From positions 4,092,001 through 4,156,000 of the forward strand of contig JARUPY010000087.1 of assembly GCA_029817715.1 (NCBI GenBank): a DNA stretch of 64,000 nt, read 5' to 3'. The DNA comes from Melastoma dodecandrum (Eukaryota > Streptophyta > Magnoliopsida > Myrtales > Melastomataceae). This document shows, piece after piece, positions 11,818 through 25,500 of this stretch. Within the stretch, counting starts at the first letter, position 1. Each line of letters opens with the position of its first letter. Below the pieces are notes generated by a model. That model did not search any database, was not told the origin of the DNA, and saw only the letters and a list, made by a program, of their open reading frames with translations. A program made the translations under genes and the position numbers.

Positions 11818-13743
11818 TCAAACCTGCTGTCCATAAGTATGCTCATGGATTTGAACCCCCGGTCCATAAATCAAGCGGCATCGATCGTTAAAAGAACCGA
11901 CAAGACGTGCAACCACTTCCTTAAAGAACGTCGATGCCACCTGCGTAGGTGAAGCACAGTTACCACCACACCCATATGAATTATGCAGTAGATTTGGAAG
12001 TAAATTCCGCAAGTCTTTCAGACTGAACAATGAAGCATACCAGTAAAATCAATTTCTCACGCTTTTCCTAACACCGATTATCAATGAATGAAGCACCGTG
12101 GCGAGGATTAATGATATCACAGACATGCAGACATGTTATTAAAACGACTCATAAGTCAAATGCCAACCAGAATCAGCTAGAAACCGATCGGTGATAAGGA
12201 AAAAGACAAACTAACATGAAACAGAAGCATTGAGATGCAGGTCACCCGGAAGTTAGATCTCCATGTGCCAGTTTTCAAACAACAGGAAAAGGTATCAGCC
12301 ATTACCTGGCGATACAGAGGCGATTGGAACTTGAAATCCACCAAAAAATAAAGGTTACAAGATCCGGGCACCGGTCCAGGGTTAAATTCCCATATATTGA
12401 TCAAATGATCGAAAAGATTACTCTGTGATGCTGTAGTCTGTCAACAGCACAGATAAACATACTGTTAGTCTAGAATTCTTCTATCTCCACAAAAAATCAC
12501 ATAATTTAGGATACACAATTGAAGAAACGCGGGATAAGATCTTCCTGAGCCAAAAAGAAAACAGGAATCCCCACCCACTAGCTGGGAGCATATTGTGCAA
12601 CAAGGATGCTTGCTTGCTAAGAACATGGGAATGTGCAAACCAAACTTAATTAACTCCTATTCCCCCTCCAACTGATCATCATCTCTTCTTTTGGTTACAA
12701 TTGAAGGAGACAAAGCGAACGACCAAAAATAATTCACAAGCCTATCACAAATGACTTTTGCCACTACATTTCATCTTATTGAAGAAGCAAAGCGTGCATC
12801 AATAACCAATTCAATATCAGATTATACTAAAAAAGGGGCATCTCATTGCATTTGACGCTCTCCGGCTATTGCATGCATAAGGCAAAGGGAGGATGGGTGC
12901 AAATGTATGCAAGTTGGCAGTATGTTAAAAGTATTTATGTACACACTTGAGAATGCAAACTCGTGAGAGTTAAACACAAGCCATCTACCTTCACCAACTT
13001 TGGCCTGGTTAATTCAACATGAGAAACATAACTCTCCACCAAAAACTTGAAACCAATCTCCAGCTCAGCATCGAATGATCCGTCAGGATACTGTATCAGG
13101 ATCTCTGACCGCTGACACCAGGGCACAAATCCGTGATAAAAGTCGACTGCTGCGACCACATCAAACAACTGCTCAGGAGAATACCTACGTGGAAAAATCA
13201 CATCAAACTTTGAGCTGCTGGGACAGCTTATAGACACAACAGCAAACCATATTTTCCTCAAATTCGGTTTCCCTTAAAACTCGGGGCTTTAAATTATCAC
13301 AAGTCCATAGTGGAGTTCAGTTCCCATCAGATCAGAAAGCATTAGAATGGCAAAAGGAAACATCAACCTTAAGCTAACAAAGATCAACGGAATGGGAAAC
13401 TTCCCGCAAGTTCCAATCATAAGCAAGGAAATCTCAGGGCTCTCATTCCTGAAGAACTTTACCCCATCACACGCCGCTCCTCGTAGACCTTAGAAAGCAC
13501 GCCCCCCTCCTCGCCGTCCCCACAGCCGAGAAACCCTCTCCGATGGGAAATCCCACCCCCACACGGCCTCCCGATCACATTATCCCCCATGCCCCTCCTC
13601 CCCTGCTCCCCTGCGGCCGCATTACCCTCAAACAACGGACCGACTCCCGATCGTCCAATGCGACGACGGAAGCAGCTCGAGGCAGAACCAACCGCACTCC
13701 GGGAAGCTACGCATCCGAGCACTTTGGGAAAAATCGGCGGCAT
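11818..13743 (-). CDS. COQ10: Coenzyme Q-binding protein COQ10 homologue (START-like domain), mitochondrial
   Basis: Binds ubiquinone and supports respiratory electron transfer in mitochondria. Exons on the minus strand, phases agreeing: 13463-13743, 12989-13184, 12306-12437, 11818-11940 (243 aa). The first exon is an Arg/Ser-rich presequence ending FLGCGDGEEGGVLSKVYEER. Exon 2 holds YSPEQLFDVVAAVDFYHGF and VPWCQRSE, the hallmark of the polyketide-cyclase/COQ10 fold. Exon 3 has FNPGPVPGSCNLYFLVDFKF; exon 4 ends RLVGSFNDRCRLIYGPG. The start ATG at 13,743 was chosen because it gives a MPP-type presequence; an upstream in-frame ATG exists at 13,908. Length is normal for plant COQ10. No damage seen. 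Confidence 0.9.
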
Positions 13744-14339
13744 AAGAATCACCAGGGGGACGATGAATCGGTCGCGGAGATTCGAGATCAAAATCGGGGC
13801 TTGATTTGGGAATTTAGGGTTTCGTTGGTTTTGCTTAACCTCGAGGTGATCTCGGTAAGAGTAACTCGATCCGGTTTTAATCAAACCGGTCGGGGACAAG
13901 ACAGTCACTGGAGTGTTTAGTGGTGTCCTAAGTATAATCAGAAGTTTTGCTTAGGCTGAATTATCCTAACGAGGAGCTTTTAAACAAGCATTACAAAAAC
14001 TTACTCCCTAAACCAACCCATCTAAGGTTAGAATTACCATCTTTGAGCCTTCTTCACACATCATCAGTAACACTAGCCTTTGTCCGCACATATAACTTGT
14101 TACACACACTACATGGGGCTTTAATGTCCCCCTGTTTAGGCCAGTATGAGGTTTCGCTAGCTTGTCTTAATCCCTCGCGGTGGATATCGGTGAGATAGAC
14201 AAGGCGGGGGTTGTCTCCTCTACAAGCAGCTTCTGATAATGGAACCACCTTGAGAAGATGACATGATATTTATCTAGCAGAAAGCAGGGCAATTGATATT
14301 GGCTGGAATTTTAGGTGTGGTGCTCGAGTGTTAATGAAA
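13744..14339. other. Spacer: COQ10 promoter / 3' flank of the COR27-like pseudogene
   Basis: No gene recognised. Short frames on both strands lack family resemblance. Confidence 0.45.
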
Positions 14340-15491
14340 TCAGACCTGGTGGTCATTGCAAGGGGAATCCGTTGCCAGAGTTTTGGTCCTTTTCGTGTTG
14401 CAGGAGCCGTTCTGATCCGTGAATCCAAGATCATCATCTGCAAAGTTTTGGTCGGATACTTCTGCATAAATTGAAGTAACAAGATTAATCTTAGAGAGCA
14501 TTTGTAAGTAATTACCTCAATGCGTTCCAGCCATTGAACGAATCCACTACAGATTCAACCTATGAACTAATGAAGCGACGCTGTAAAAATGTACCACCAG
14601 CGGTGAATTGCTGTCTTAAAGATGAAACATAAGCAACAAAATGGAGGATTCTCTGTTTGGACCCTTTTATGCCACTAAGTACTATATTTCTAACTACAAA
14701 ATGCCTTGCCGCCATCCGAAACAATATCTCCCAGGACCTTTGCATGCAATAATGAACATATCAACAGAATAATGAAGAATGAATTTTGGGTTTAGCCATG
14801 AGAAAATGATGTCTGCTGAAGCAAACAAACCGAAGCAGATGCATGGATAGCAAAAATGAGAAGTTAAAGGTGGAACGCATACTTTAGAATGCAGTTAAAG
14901 CACCTGCATTGTTGCCAATGACAGCCTCACCAAGAAGGTACGAGACAGATACATGGCACTGCTCAGATCTGACATCTGGGTAACTGGTAAAAGCATTTTT
15001 CCCCTTTTCCCTGGTCGGGTGATTTGTCGACAAGGCTACTGTACAGAGATTTGATGATGCCTTGAAAACCAGTCCTGGATGCCCAGAGATGCCCCTAAAG
15101 TGTCGTATCCACAAGCTTGTGAGGAAAACATGCGTTCTGTCAGCTGTATTTGACACTGGGCAAGGCCCCTCAAAAGTTATGTTCTTCCAGCAATTGTCTT
15201 GTTGAAGTTTAAACTGAACACGAAACCGGCAAACATGTTACACAAGAGAACCAACTCCCCCCTCCCCCCTTCCCAAAAAAATAAAGAATCCAAAAACAGA
15301 AAGTGGAAAAGGTGGAACCTGGCCAGAAGGTAAGCATAAGCATTGATGATGTCCTCAGGATTGTGAAACCGATAAAATATCCTTATCGGAGCGGCAACTG
15401 AGTGGCTCCATGGAATCATACAGTCGGTTCACAAACGAGGCTTCCATCAATTTAAGGTACTGACTATGTTTATCGTCCGTCCATTTCGAAG
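14340..15491 (-). pseudogene. COR27/COR28-like cold-regulated protein, 3' exons (gene split by retrotransposon)
   Basis: Minus-strand exons: 15319-15491 (rest of a split exon), 14904-15213, 14340-14461. Phases agree throughout. Hallmarks are WTDDKHSQYLKLMEASFVN, SGQFKLQQDNCWKNITFE across a splice, LWIRHFR, and EVSDQNFADDD near the acidic, KRTKT-containing C terminus. These match Arabidopsis COR27/COR28, cold- and light-responsive clock/flowering regulators. The first exon shown is cut at 15,491 by the copia element, and the same exon carries an in-frame TGA near 15,361. A functional product is therefore very unlikely. The upstream part of the exon resumes at 29,776-29,805, on the other side of the insertion. 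Confidence 0.75.
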
Positions 15492-15805
15492 TGTGGACCA
15501 AGCTCAGGGAGGCTGACGAGGGGAAATGTGGACCAGAAGCCCAAGCCCAAGTTCATATAATTAATTAATTGAGTCCATACAAAAGTTATCTCACTCTCCC
15601 CTCACCCTCACTCTTCTCTCACAATGATGGTCGTACAAGACTAATGAAAGGACAGAAGGGTGAAGGATGCACGTTGAGTTTTTCTGTATATAAGAGGATA
15701 ATATTCTGTTACAAGTAGGATAGTAAAATTTTTGGCGTTTTCTTTCCGTTTTCCTCTTCTTCCTCCTCTCCTTCTTCTTCTTTTTCTGCACTTGTATTTA
15801 CTTCA
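15492..15805 (+). repeat. 5' LTR of the copia element
   Basis: Starts TGTGGACCAAG, ends TTGTATTTACTTCA. It contains TATATAAG at 15,687-15,694 and shares TTCATATAATTAATTAATTG and ATAAGAGGATAATATTCT with the 3' LTR. It is about 22 bp longer than its partner because of indels. Confidence 0.9.
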
Positions 15806-15819
15806 TGGTATCAGAGCTC
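15806..15819 (+). other. Primer-binding site (initiator tRNA-Met type)
   Basis: TGGTATCAGAGCTC immediately follows the 5' LTR; TGGTATCAGAGC is complementary to the 3' end of plant initiator tRNA-Met. Confidence 0.9.
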
Positions 15820-15841
15820 ACTTGTCTAACAGCAGTGACTC

Positions 15842-18800
15842 CAACTTTGTCAAGATGACATATCAACATCCTGCCTATCCTCTTTTACCACCTCCTGCAA
15901 ATGTTCCACCAAATCAAACCTTGAATCCACGGACACCCATTTCAAGCATTTCAGGAGGACAAAACGCTGGTGGGTCTAGCATCTCTAGTCTTATACAACT
16001 ACCTACAGGGATTTTTTTCATTAACTCTAAAGCTAGATGATGAAAATTACCCCATGTGAAAAGCGCAAATGCTAGCTGCTATTATTGCTGGGGATATGAA
16101 GACTTTGTATATGGTAGTAGCTTACCACCTCCTCAGTTTCTGGATAGTGCTCTGTGAGTGTCAAACCCTGACTTTAAACTGTGGCAACGCACAGACAAGT
16201 CACTGATGAGTCTCTTGTTTACTTCACTCACATCAGAACCCTTTGAGCCAGTAGTTTGCTGTAAAACTTCTCATGAGGTGTGGGAAAATCTGCGGAGTAG
16301 ATACGAGTCAAGTTCAACAACTCGAGTAATCAACTTGAGAATGCAGATGCAACATCTAAAGAAAAAAGGGAGAAGTATACATCAGCATTTGAACACTTTA
16401 AAGTCATATTCAGATCAACTAAGTGTTGTGGGAGAAGTTGTACGCTATAGAGACTATATCTGGTACATGTTAGAATGATTACCAACTGAGTATGATCCTA
16501 TAGTCTCTGCTATATATACTAGGTCTAATGAATCATCTATTGAGGAAGTGCAGAGCTTATTGTTGAACTTTGAACATCGAATAGAAAGAAGGAATGAAGC
16601 TGAGCATCTACTACCACAAGTTTAGACGTCAACCCTCCAAACAGGTACTACAGCATCTCAGTACAGACAACCTATCAGTAGGTTTCCTATGCCAAAACCA
16701 AACTTCTACTCTACCAACGGACTCAGATTTCCACTCCCAATTTCCAATCCCCTGGTCTATTAGGGAGGCCTCCTATTAGAACCATCACACATGTGCCTAG
16801 ACCACCTGATAGAAACTACCCAATATCTCCATTTAGACCTAAATGTCAGGTTTGCTTTAAGGTAGGACACACTGCTTTAAACTGTTATCATCGTTTGAAT
16901 GCCAATTTTCAACCCCAACCTCAGGCCTATCATATCACTTCCCATCTTAGTCAGCCTGTGCCATACCCTATGTCTCCTTCCTCTAGTCTACATCACACCA
17001 TCATGCCTCACCTTCTCTTAGTGGGTCTATGCCATATTCCCACTTCATCTATCCAGACATCACAACCTATCCCTGCCTAGTTGACCCCAGCGAATGGATG
17101 CTTGATTATGGGGCTACTCACCATGTAACCCACCATGTTGAAGACCTGCAACATGTCTCTGAATATAAAGGTAAAGCCTCAGTCATGGTTGGTAATGGCA
17201 GTAAAGTGGGCATCACACATGTTGGTCATAGAATTATACATACTGATTCTGGTTTTATTACTCTTCAAAATCTTCTTCGTACTCCTAAACTATCTAATAG
17301 GCTTGTTAGTGTCTCTAGATTATGTCAGGAAAATGATGTTAGTGTTGAATTTCATTCTGATTTCTTTTGTATTAAGGACAAGAAAACCAAGCAGGTTCTC
17401 CTCCAAAGGCCGATACAAGACGGCCTGTATAAAATTTCCTCATCCTCTTTCCTAGAAGACACAAGACCCAATTAGCAGTTGCACAAACAAAACTTCCCAT
17501 ATTTCTACATAACAACAAAGACAATTACTCAAGCTTAGAAGTTCTACATAAAGTTCTATCTTTTTGCAAACTTCCTTATGAACAAAGTCCTTTGTCTTCT
17601 TGTTCTGCTTGTGTAGTGAGCAAACATCACAGACTTCTTTTTTCTGTTTCTAGTTCACATGCAGAAAAACCTTCTGCTCTTATTCACACTAATCTATGGG
17701 GACCATCTCCAGTTAGTTCTCATACTGGAAATAGGTACTTTGTGTTGTTAGTGGATGATTTTACTCGTTTCACATGGATCTATTTCTTACATGAAAAGTC
17801 TCAAGCTAAAACAGCTTTTATACAGTTTCATCAGTTAGTTCAAAACAAATTTAACCCATCTATTCTCATTGTTAGATCAGATTGGGTGAGTTCAGGTTAT
17901 TGCACTCCTATTTGACTCAGATGGGTATTTCACATCAACTATCTTATCCCTACACCCCTCAACAAAATGGACGAGTAGAGAGAAACAACAGACATGTGGT
18001 AGAAGTTGGTTTAACTTTACTTAATCATGCTAATGTTCCACTTTCTTTCTGGCCCTATGCATTTTATCACGCTGTCACTCTCATAAACATGCTTCCCTCT
18101 AGAGTTCTTAACTTTCAAACTCCTATTGAATTACTTACTAAACAGAAGCCCACCTATGATTTACTTAGGGTGTTTAGGTGTAAGTGTTTTCCTTTGTTGA
18201 GAATGTATAACACTCACAAACTACAACCTAGGTCTGTTAATTGTGTTCTGCTGGGAAAAGTTCATCACACAAAGGGCATATTTGTTTCCATAGAGCAACG
18301 GGGAAAATTTATGTTTCCAGAGATGTGTTGTTTGATGCATCCACTATTCCTTTTCATTTAAGTCCTCCTGATACAGCCTCATCTACTTTCTCTCCTCCTT
18401 CATATATGCTACAACCTATTCTACCTCAGCTACATCCAAATAAGTTTCCACATCCAGCTCAGTCACAGAACCAGATACATAATTCAGATACAGTAATACC
18501 TTGTTCTCCTATACCTTTATCTACTACTAGTCCTACTTTGCATACTTCTGATTTTTCAGGTCCAACCATGACAGAGGCTTCACCATCTACAGAGACTGAT
18601 GCAGTAAGGAATGTGCATCCTATGGTTACAAGATCCAAAGCTGGAATTTTCAAACATAAACTATATCTGACCAGTTTCTTGCCACATTAAACCCAAGCCT
18701 TGTGTTCCACATCTACATTACCTACTGAACCTACTAGTTTGGCTGAGGCCCTTTGCCATACTTATCTGGAGAGATGCTATGATGACTGAACTTAGAGCAC

Positions 18801-19672
18801 TAGAGAGGAATGGGACCTCAGAATTGGTTCCATGCCAGGAAGCACAGAAAATTGTTGGCTGTAAATGGGTGTTTAAGGTAAAACTTAATGCAAATGGCAC
18901 ATTGGAGAGATGTAAAACTAGACTTGTGGCCAAGAGGTTTACTCAAACACCTGAAATAGATTATAAGGAGACTTTTAGCCCAGTGGTGAGACATCAAACA
19001 ATAAGAGTGATAATGTGCCTTGTTGTTACACTTGAATGGGTTCTTAAGCAGTTAGATGTGCGCAATGCCTTTCTGAATGGGGATCTTACTGAAACTGTTT
19101 TCATGGAGTAGCCACTAGGGTGGGTTAATGCACACAAACCTACACAGGTTTGCAAACTAAAAAAGGCATTGTATGGTTTGAAGCAGAGTCCAAGGGCATG
19201 GTACATGAGATTAAGTGGGTGTCTTCTGAAATGGGTTTCTTAAACTCTACAGTTGATGCTTCATTGTTTTACAAAATCTCTACTACAGGTATTATCATTC
19301 TGTTAGTGTATGTAGATGATATAGTAGTAACATGATCCGATCAAGATGGTATCAGTGTGTTGTTACCTCAACTGCATCAAGAATTTGCATTGAAAGACCT
19401 GGGAGAGTTATCCTATTTTCTGGGCTTTCAAGTGACGAGGACAAAGACTTACTATACACTTGTGTCAAAAGAAGTATGTTAATGATATATTATATAAGGC
19501 TGGCATGATAGAGTGCAAACTCACACCTTCTCCTATGGCTTTTACTAGTCCAGTTTCTAAATACACTTAGGAATTGTTATCTGATCCATCAGAGTATATG
19601 CGCCAAGTAGGAGCTTTACAATATTGCACTAATACCTTAAGGCTTGCCGATAGTTGCAGTCACTTACTAATA
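15842..19672 (+). pseudogene. Copia gag-pol, 5' portion (gag, protease, integrase, RT)
   Basis: Broken frames in copia order: gag (16,158-16,478), a zinc knuckle CQVCFKVGHTALNC near 16,847, then protease with LDYGATHH instead of the catalytic LDSGA (17,100). Integrase spans about 17,550-18,350 with HTNLWGPSP, LLVDDFTRFTW and YPYTPQQNGRVER. RT spans about 18,780-19,335 with KWVFKVKLN, LDVRNAFLNGDL and the catalytic YVDD at about 19,309. Several internal stops and frameshifts are present (for example near 16,478, 17,470, 19,110 and 19,335). The frame breaks off in the LQY segment after RT, where foreign DNA begins. Confidence 0.85.
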
Positions 19673-21942
19673 TTTGTAGGTGACACATGCGTGGTGGTTC
19701 GGACTAGAACGCGAGTGGCGGTTCGAACGACACGAAGATTTGAGCCCGCTCCTGTCCTTCGGACTAGCACGCGCATGGTGATTCGGACGACACGAGGATC
19801 CGAGCCTGCTCCTGTCCTCCTGACTAGCACGCGCGTGGCAGTCCGGACGATACGAGAATTCGAGCCTGCTCCCCACGGTGTCCTCCGATCGACGCCAGGG
19901 CTCGAACGTCCAGGCACTATGGTGGAAACCGGGGTCGATCCTCCCTCGATTCCTAAACGGACCTACTCGTGCCCTCACCAGTCGTCTCCATGTTTCTTGG
20001 GAAGGAGCAGGGCGATGGGCGGAACATGATCCGAAGAAAGAATATTCGGGAGGATCGAGAGCTGCTCGTGTCGCCTTCCCGCATCCATGATGACTCCGTA
20101 AAAATGATTGTTGTTGCATAACCTAGGTAAGCTATTACGGAGTCGCCACCGACTTATTTTTAAAACTGTTTAAGCCGGAAAAACAGTTTGGTTTCGGAAT
20201 TCCTATTTACTAGCTCTTACATCTAAACATGCGAAGATGTGGCGTTTGCTCCAAAAGTTTGCTTTTGATTAACGGGCATTGGTCCCGATCCGGACGTGAC
20301 TCCAGACTCATGTCACTGTTTTACGGGCGTTGGACCCGAACTCGTGTATTTGTTTAGCAATCACATGCGACAAAAATCCTAAAAGCCAAACATCATGCAC
20401 CACAACACTCACAAACAATAATTTAGATCAAAGGGGATGGGAAAGGGAGGTGACTGCAGGCCTATTCACTTGGGCCTCCAGCCCGTTACAGGTGGATATA
20501 TAATTTGGTTTGGGACAACCCACACCTCCTTTTTGTACCCGAAACGTCGATCGAGGCCGCTTTACTCTAGACCGACGGTTTTCTTGGCCACGATAGATCC
20601 AACAAAACGCGGTTTGTTACACGCGCCTTCGAGCCTTCAGTCTTCGAAATTCATCTTATCGAATTCCCGTGAAGCTCGATTGATTTTCATGTAAATCAAA
20701 CGGGTGTTGTCTGGCCCGTTAATGTCGATCCTCCGTGACGTCGAAAGATAATGGGACATTGTGTGGCCCGTTGATGTCGATCCCTCGCGATGTCGGAAGA
20801 TAACGTTCCTTGGTAGTAAATTTCTCGTTGTTTTACATGCAAAACAGAGGAAAGGATGGAAGTCAGTATACGGCCGTGAGTGACGATTAAATTGATGTAA
20901 ATTTAATCGAACTGAAATAGTAAGGCCTAACTTACCGTTTGAGATTGTTGAATTGAATCTTGATTTACTCGAATTCGTCCACGTGTAGTTTCGCCATGTT
21001 TCTGATGTAAAACAACGAAAACGGACACAAAGCAAGAGTAGTGTAATAGCGTTAGTTAAATTTAACTAATAAAGAGAAGATAGTGAGGCTTGTCTCACGT
21101 TATTGAAATAATGTAACTTAATCTTCAATATATCCAATAAAACCTTTGATTTCTTTACCGGCTTGGGGAAGTCAAAACTGACCATTTACCATTCATAGCA
21201 TTTGCTATATCACAGTAGAAAGAAGATTTTCAAGTTTCAACACGTACGATTAATGTGAATTTGAGAAAAATGAAATTAATTTCCTAGACGAGTACACGAA
21301 GATTTTTGTCTTTCTAATGTTTAAAGATGCTTAAAAAAAACAGATGTTACTATTGCAAAATGTTACCATGATTAAAATAATAAAGAAAAGTTAAAACAGA
21401 CGAAGTATCATTTTTAAATCTAACAAAATCTAAATAAAGAAAGACGAAAACAAACGACAAAAAAGGAGGGACGCTTACCCCTTCGGGGTTGAACGAGGTG
21501 AGCGGCTGAAGGCTGAAGGAAGAACGCGGTTACGGCGGTTCGGGGTTTTCACGGTCGGACGAAGTTATCTGGGGTGGCGCAGATCTGGGTGCGGTGGAGG
21601 TGCCCGAAGTGAATCTGGAGCCAGTGATCGAGATCGTCGAGCGGAGGACGGGGGCCAACGCCGGTGACGTGGGGCTCCCTCATCATAGTCAGCTGGGGAC
21701 GGCTTGTGCGAGAGGATGCAAGAAACCGTGAATCCAAGGGCGAGATTGACGACCTTAGGGCTAAGAGGGATGGCGCCGAAGGGGAGACGAGGCTTAGGCG
21801 AAGAGGCTTTGGCTCGTCACGGCTTAGGTTGGGGTTTGGAGTGAGTCTTTTCGTCCTTGGGCAGGATGGAGAAGAGCAAAGAGGCATCTTCTTCTCTGTG
21901 GGTGTGGATGAGTCGGGATGGTTGGTTCGCGGGGAAGGGACG
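19673..21942. other. Nested insertion of unknown class, left part
   Basis: Copia pol stops abruptly near 19,672 and resumes near 28,608, so the material between is a secondary insertion. After removing the gypsy element about 3.4 kb remains, without recognisable protein domains. GC-rich tandem repeats open it; an AT-rich part lies at 21.0-21.45 kb. I could not find terminal repeats or a target duplication, so its class is open. Confidence 0.5.
19696..19875 (+). repeat. Tandem repeat, unit about 60 bp, three copies
   Basis: Units containing GGACTAGnACGCGnnTGG, then CGGACGAnACGAnGATnnGA and GCCnGCTCCTGTCC, repeated three times with divergence near the left edge of the unidentified nested insertion. 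Confidence 0.7.
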
Positions 21943-22450
21943 TGATGCATATAAATGTAGCTGGCGGGGAAAACGGTTACCAGCCGTTACGGTTTAAATT
22001 TAACCAGGGGAAAATGGGCTGGGCTGATGCGAAGGAAGAATGCTGGGCTGAGAACGAGGAGGAAGGAGGACGGGCTGGCGCAAAGGAAGGAAGAGATCCG
22101 GAGGAGCGGACTAAAAACATGGGAATAATTAAGGGACGCCTGGGAGAAGAAATAGAGAAGGAGGAGCAAGAAGAAGAAAGGTTGCAACAGAATGCGGGCG
22201 CGAAGGTTAAGACAGAGGAGTGAGAGCTGCAGACAACAGATTCTGTTAGGGGGGAAAATGGTGTAACATGGGAGAGAGAGAGGTAGTGCGGGGGGTGGAT
22301 GGTCATAGAATAGTTGATGGAGAGTTCTGGCTGCTGGAAATGGTGGTAGTGGTGGGTGTGAATGGTGTTGGTGTGTTTACTTACAGCTATGACTCTGTTA
22401 TTTGTTTTTCGGGGAGGATTCAGCTATTATAATCAGTTCTAGTTGCATCA
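21943..22450 (+). repeat. 5' LTR of the gypsy element
   Basis: TG...CA ends. The purine-rich GAAGGAAG/GGAGGAGC tract and the TTTGTTTTTCGGGGAGGATT 3' end are shared with 26,936-27,446. Confidence 0.92.
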
Positions 22451-22452
22451 CT

Positions 22453-22466
22453 TGGTATCAGAGCGA
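22453..22466 (+). other. Primer-binding site of the gypsy element
   Basis: TGGTATCAGAGCGA, separated from the 5' LTR by two bases; initiator tRNA-Met type. Confidence 0.9.
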
Positions 22467-22530
22467 AGATAGCTCGATCTCCCTGAGTGGTAAACCTGTG
22501 GCAGACGGCACCCGAGCAAGGACAACACAA

Positions 22531-25500
22531 ATGGAAGCAGATTCGGTGAAGAAAGTATTACAAAAGCTGGTGCGGAAGATAGAAGGCATGGATGCACGTA
22601 TAGGTGGTCTGGAAGATCAGGAGGGAAGGAAGGAACAAATCGCAACGGTGGAGTGGAACGACCTGAGCTCTAGACGAGACGAACGACTAGGATGGGGGGT
22701 AGACAGGGTGACAAGGCAAACTCGAGTGGAGTTTCCTGAGTTTGATGGCACGAATGTGCAGGAATGGATATTCCGCAACGAAAGATTCTTCGAGTTAGAT
22801 GACACTCCTGCAGAACTTAAAGTAAGTATCGCTTCTGTGCACTTGTATGGACCAGCGATTGAATGGCACTATGCCTTCTTGCGAGGCACAGAGCTAGGAG
22901 GACCAGTGAGTTAGAGTGAATATGCTGCGGCGATGATGGTGCGATTTGGCCCGACTGAATTAGCGAGACCTATTGTGTTATTGAAGGAGTTGTAAGAGAA
23001 AACTAATCTATCAGAGTACGTGGAAGAGTTCATCTCTTTAGTCACTAAGGTGGAGCTTTCTAACGAGGATCAAGTGGCTCTGTTCATTGGGGGATTAAAG
23101 AGGGAGACCAGAAAAATTGTTACAGTGTTGAATCCCCGTACCTTGCAACAAGCGATCGCTTTTGCAAAAACACTGAGTACTGATGATGAGAACTTGGCTC
23201 ACAGAGGAAGGGAGATGATAAACAGGGGAGGCAGGGTAGAGACTTGGAATATGCAAAGAGGACTAGCCCCTGGAATAGCAAATAGATACCCTGCAAGGCT
23301 ATTAAACGGCCGAGCGATGGAGATGAGAGGTGTTGGACCAACAGGAGTGAGGTCGCTACCATATCAACCCCCTCACAAAAGGCTCACGACGGCAGAGATG
23401 GAAGAAAAGAGACAAAATGGCTTGTGCTTCTGGTGTGATGAGAAGTACTCCTTCAATCACAAGTGCAACAACCGACGCCTATATTCAATCACTTTAGAGC
23501 CTGAGGAATCAGAGGCAGGAAGAGAGGAAGAGGTTGTGGAAGAGGAAATTTTAAGGGAAGAAGATTCACCAGTCATTTCTCTGCATGCTTTATATGGGGT
23601 GGCCCTTTCCTTTAAAAATCAAACTATGAAGGAAGTGGGATTCTACAAGAAGCGAAGATTGACAATTTTGGTTGATTCGGGAAGCACCCACAACTTAATA
23701 GACTTGGGGGTAGCAAACCAGTTGGGGTGTTTGATCCAGATGGTTGAGGAGAAGGGTGTACTTATGGCTAATGGAGAGAGCATGTCATGCACTTCAACAG
23801 TCAAGAATTTCCAATGGGAACTACAGGGGGAAAGGTATAGTGCAGACGTGTTATTAATGCCAATTAAGGGGTGCGAAATGATCCTAGGCATAGAATGGTT
23901 TATTACTTTAGGCAAGGTATTGTGGGATTTCCCTAAACTTACTATGCAGTTTTGGAAAGGTGGAAGGTTAGTGCAGCTTTCAGCTGGCAGTGGAGAATTT
24001 GCATCAGTATCACCAGGAGTCTTCTCTTTGGATAGTAAGGATATGGGTTTGATGATAGTACCCGGAAAACAGAAGGATCAAGGTGAAGGTTCTAATGCTG
24101 CAATTCCAACTGAGGTGCAACAACTGATCTCCAAATTTGGGAAGGTCTTCGAGGAGCCTGCTGGCTTACCTCCAAGAAGGAAGCATGATCATGCAATTGT
24201 GCTGGAAGAAGGGGTACGAGGGCTTAGTTTGCAACCATATAGGCACTCTAGCTCTCAAAAGGATGTTATAGAGAAGCTAGTGGAAGAAATGCTTCAGGCT
24301 GGTGTGATCAGACCCAGCTGCAGTCCCTTCTCATCCCCAGTGGTGCTAGTCAATAAAAAAGATGGAACTTAGAGGCATTGCATTGACTATCGTGAGTTGA
24401 ACAAGAAAACTATCAAAGATAAGTTCCCAATACCTATCATAGAAGAATTGCTGGACGAATTAAAAGGAGCAAGTTGGTCTACTAAGCTGGACTTGAGGTC
24501 AGGATACCACCAGATTAGGGTGAAAGATAAGGACATTTCAAAAACAGCTTTAAAAACCCACAATGGGCATTATGAATTCTTAGTTATGCCATTCGGGCTA
24601 ACTAACGCACCCTCTACATTTTAAGCTTTAATGAATGATGATGTTTTCAAGCCTTACCTCCGAAAGAGAGTGTTGGTTTTTTTCGACGATATCCTGGTTT
24701 ATAGTTCCAGTTTGCAAAGACACCTTACTCATCTTTCGCAGGTGTTACAATTGTTACTGAAGAATTGCCTGGCAGCAAAGATGAGCAAATGTTCGTTTGC
24801 AATGAGAAGGATTGAGTATCTGGGGCATTTCATCGATGAAACAGGAGTTTCCACAGATCCCAAGAAGGTCGAGGCAGTTTGGAATTGGCCGATGCCAGTT
24901 AACATTAAACAGCTTCGGGGGTTCCTAGGTTTGACAGGATATTACAGGCATTTTGTAGGCGGCTATGGCACAATCAGCAAACCACTGACCCAATTACTCA
25001 AAAAAGATGCCTTCCAATGGACACCACAAGCTCAGGCCACCTTCTTGCAGCTCAAGGAAGCTATGACCACGACTCCAACATTGGCTCTGCCAGATTTCTC
25101 TAAAACCTTCGTAGTGGAAATCGATGCAAGTTCTCAAGGAATTGGGGCCGTTTTGACGCAAGAAGGCCACCCAATAGCTTTTATTAGCAAGGCGTTGGCT
25201 CCTAGACATCTGGGGTTGTCAGTTTATGAGAAGGAGCTCTTATCCTTGGTGTATGCAGTCGATAAATGGAAACATTACTTAATGTGCAAGCACTTTGTAG
25301 TGAAGACTGACCATCAGAGTCTGAAATTCCTATTAGAGCAACGGCTACACAATGAGATGCAATTTCGTTGGTTGTCAAAGCTGGTTGGTTATGATTTCGA
25401 GATCAGTTAAGGGAAAAGACAATGTGGCGGCTGATGCTTTATCCAGAATCTCTAGCCCTGAGTTATTGGCCATCGCACTAGAACTACATCAGAGTACATT

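Noticed and set aside
13543..13920. + strand frames opposite the first COQ10 exon
   Set aside because: Overlap the COQ10 presequence exon in antisense and lack any domain.
21664..22306. Open frames on both strands in and before the gypsy LTR
   Set aside because: Purine-rich LTR sequence gives long accidental frames; the same frames recur in the other LTR.
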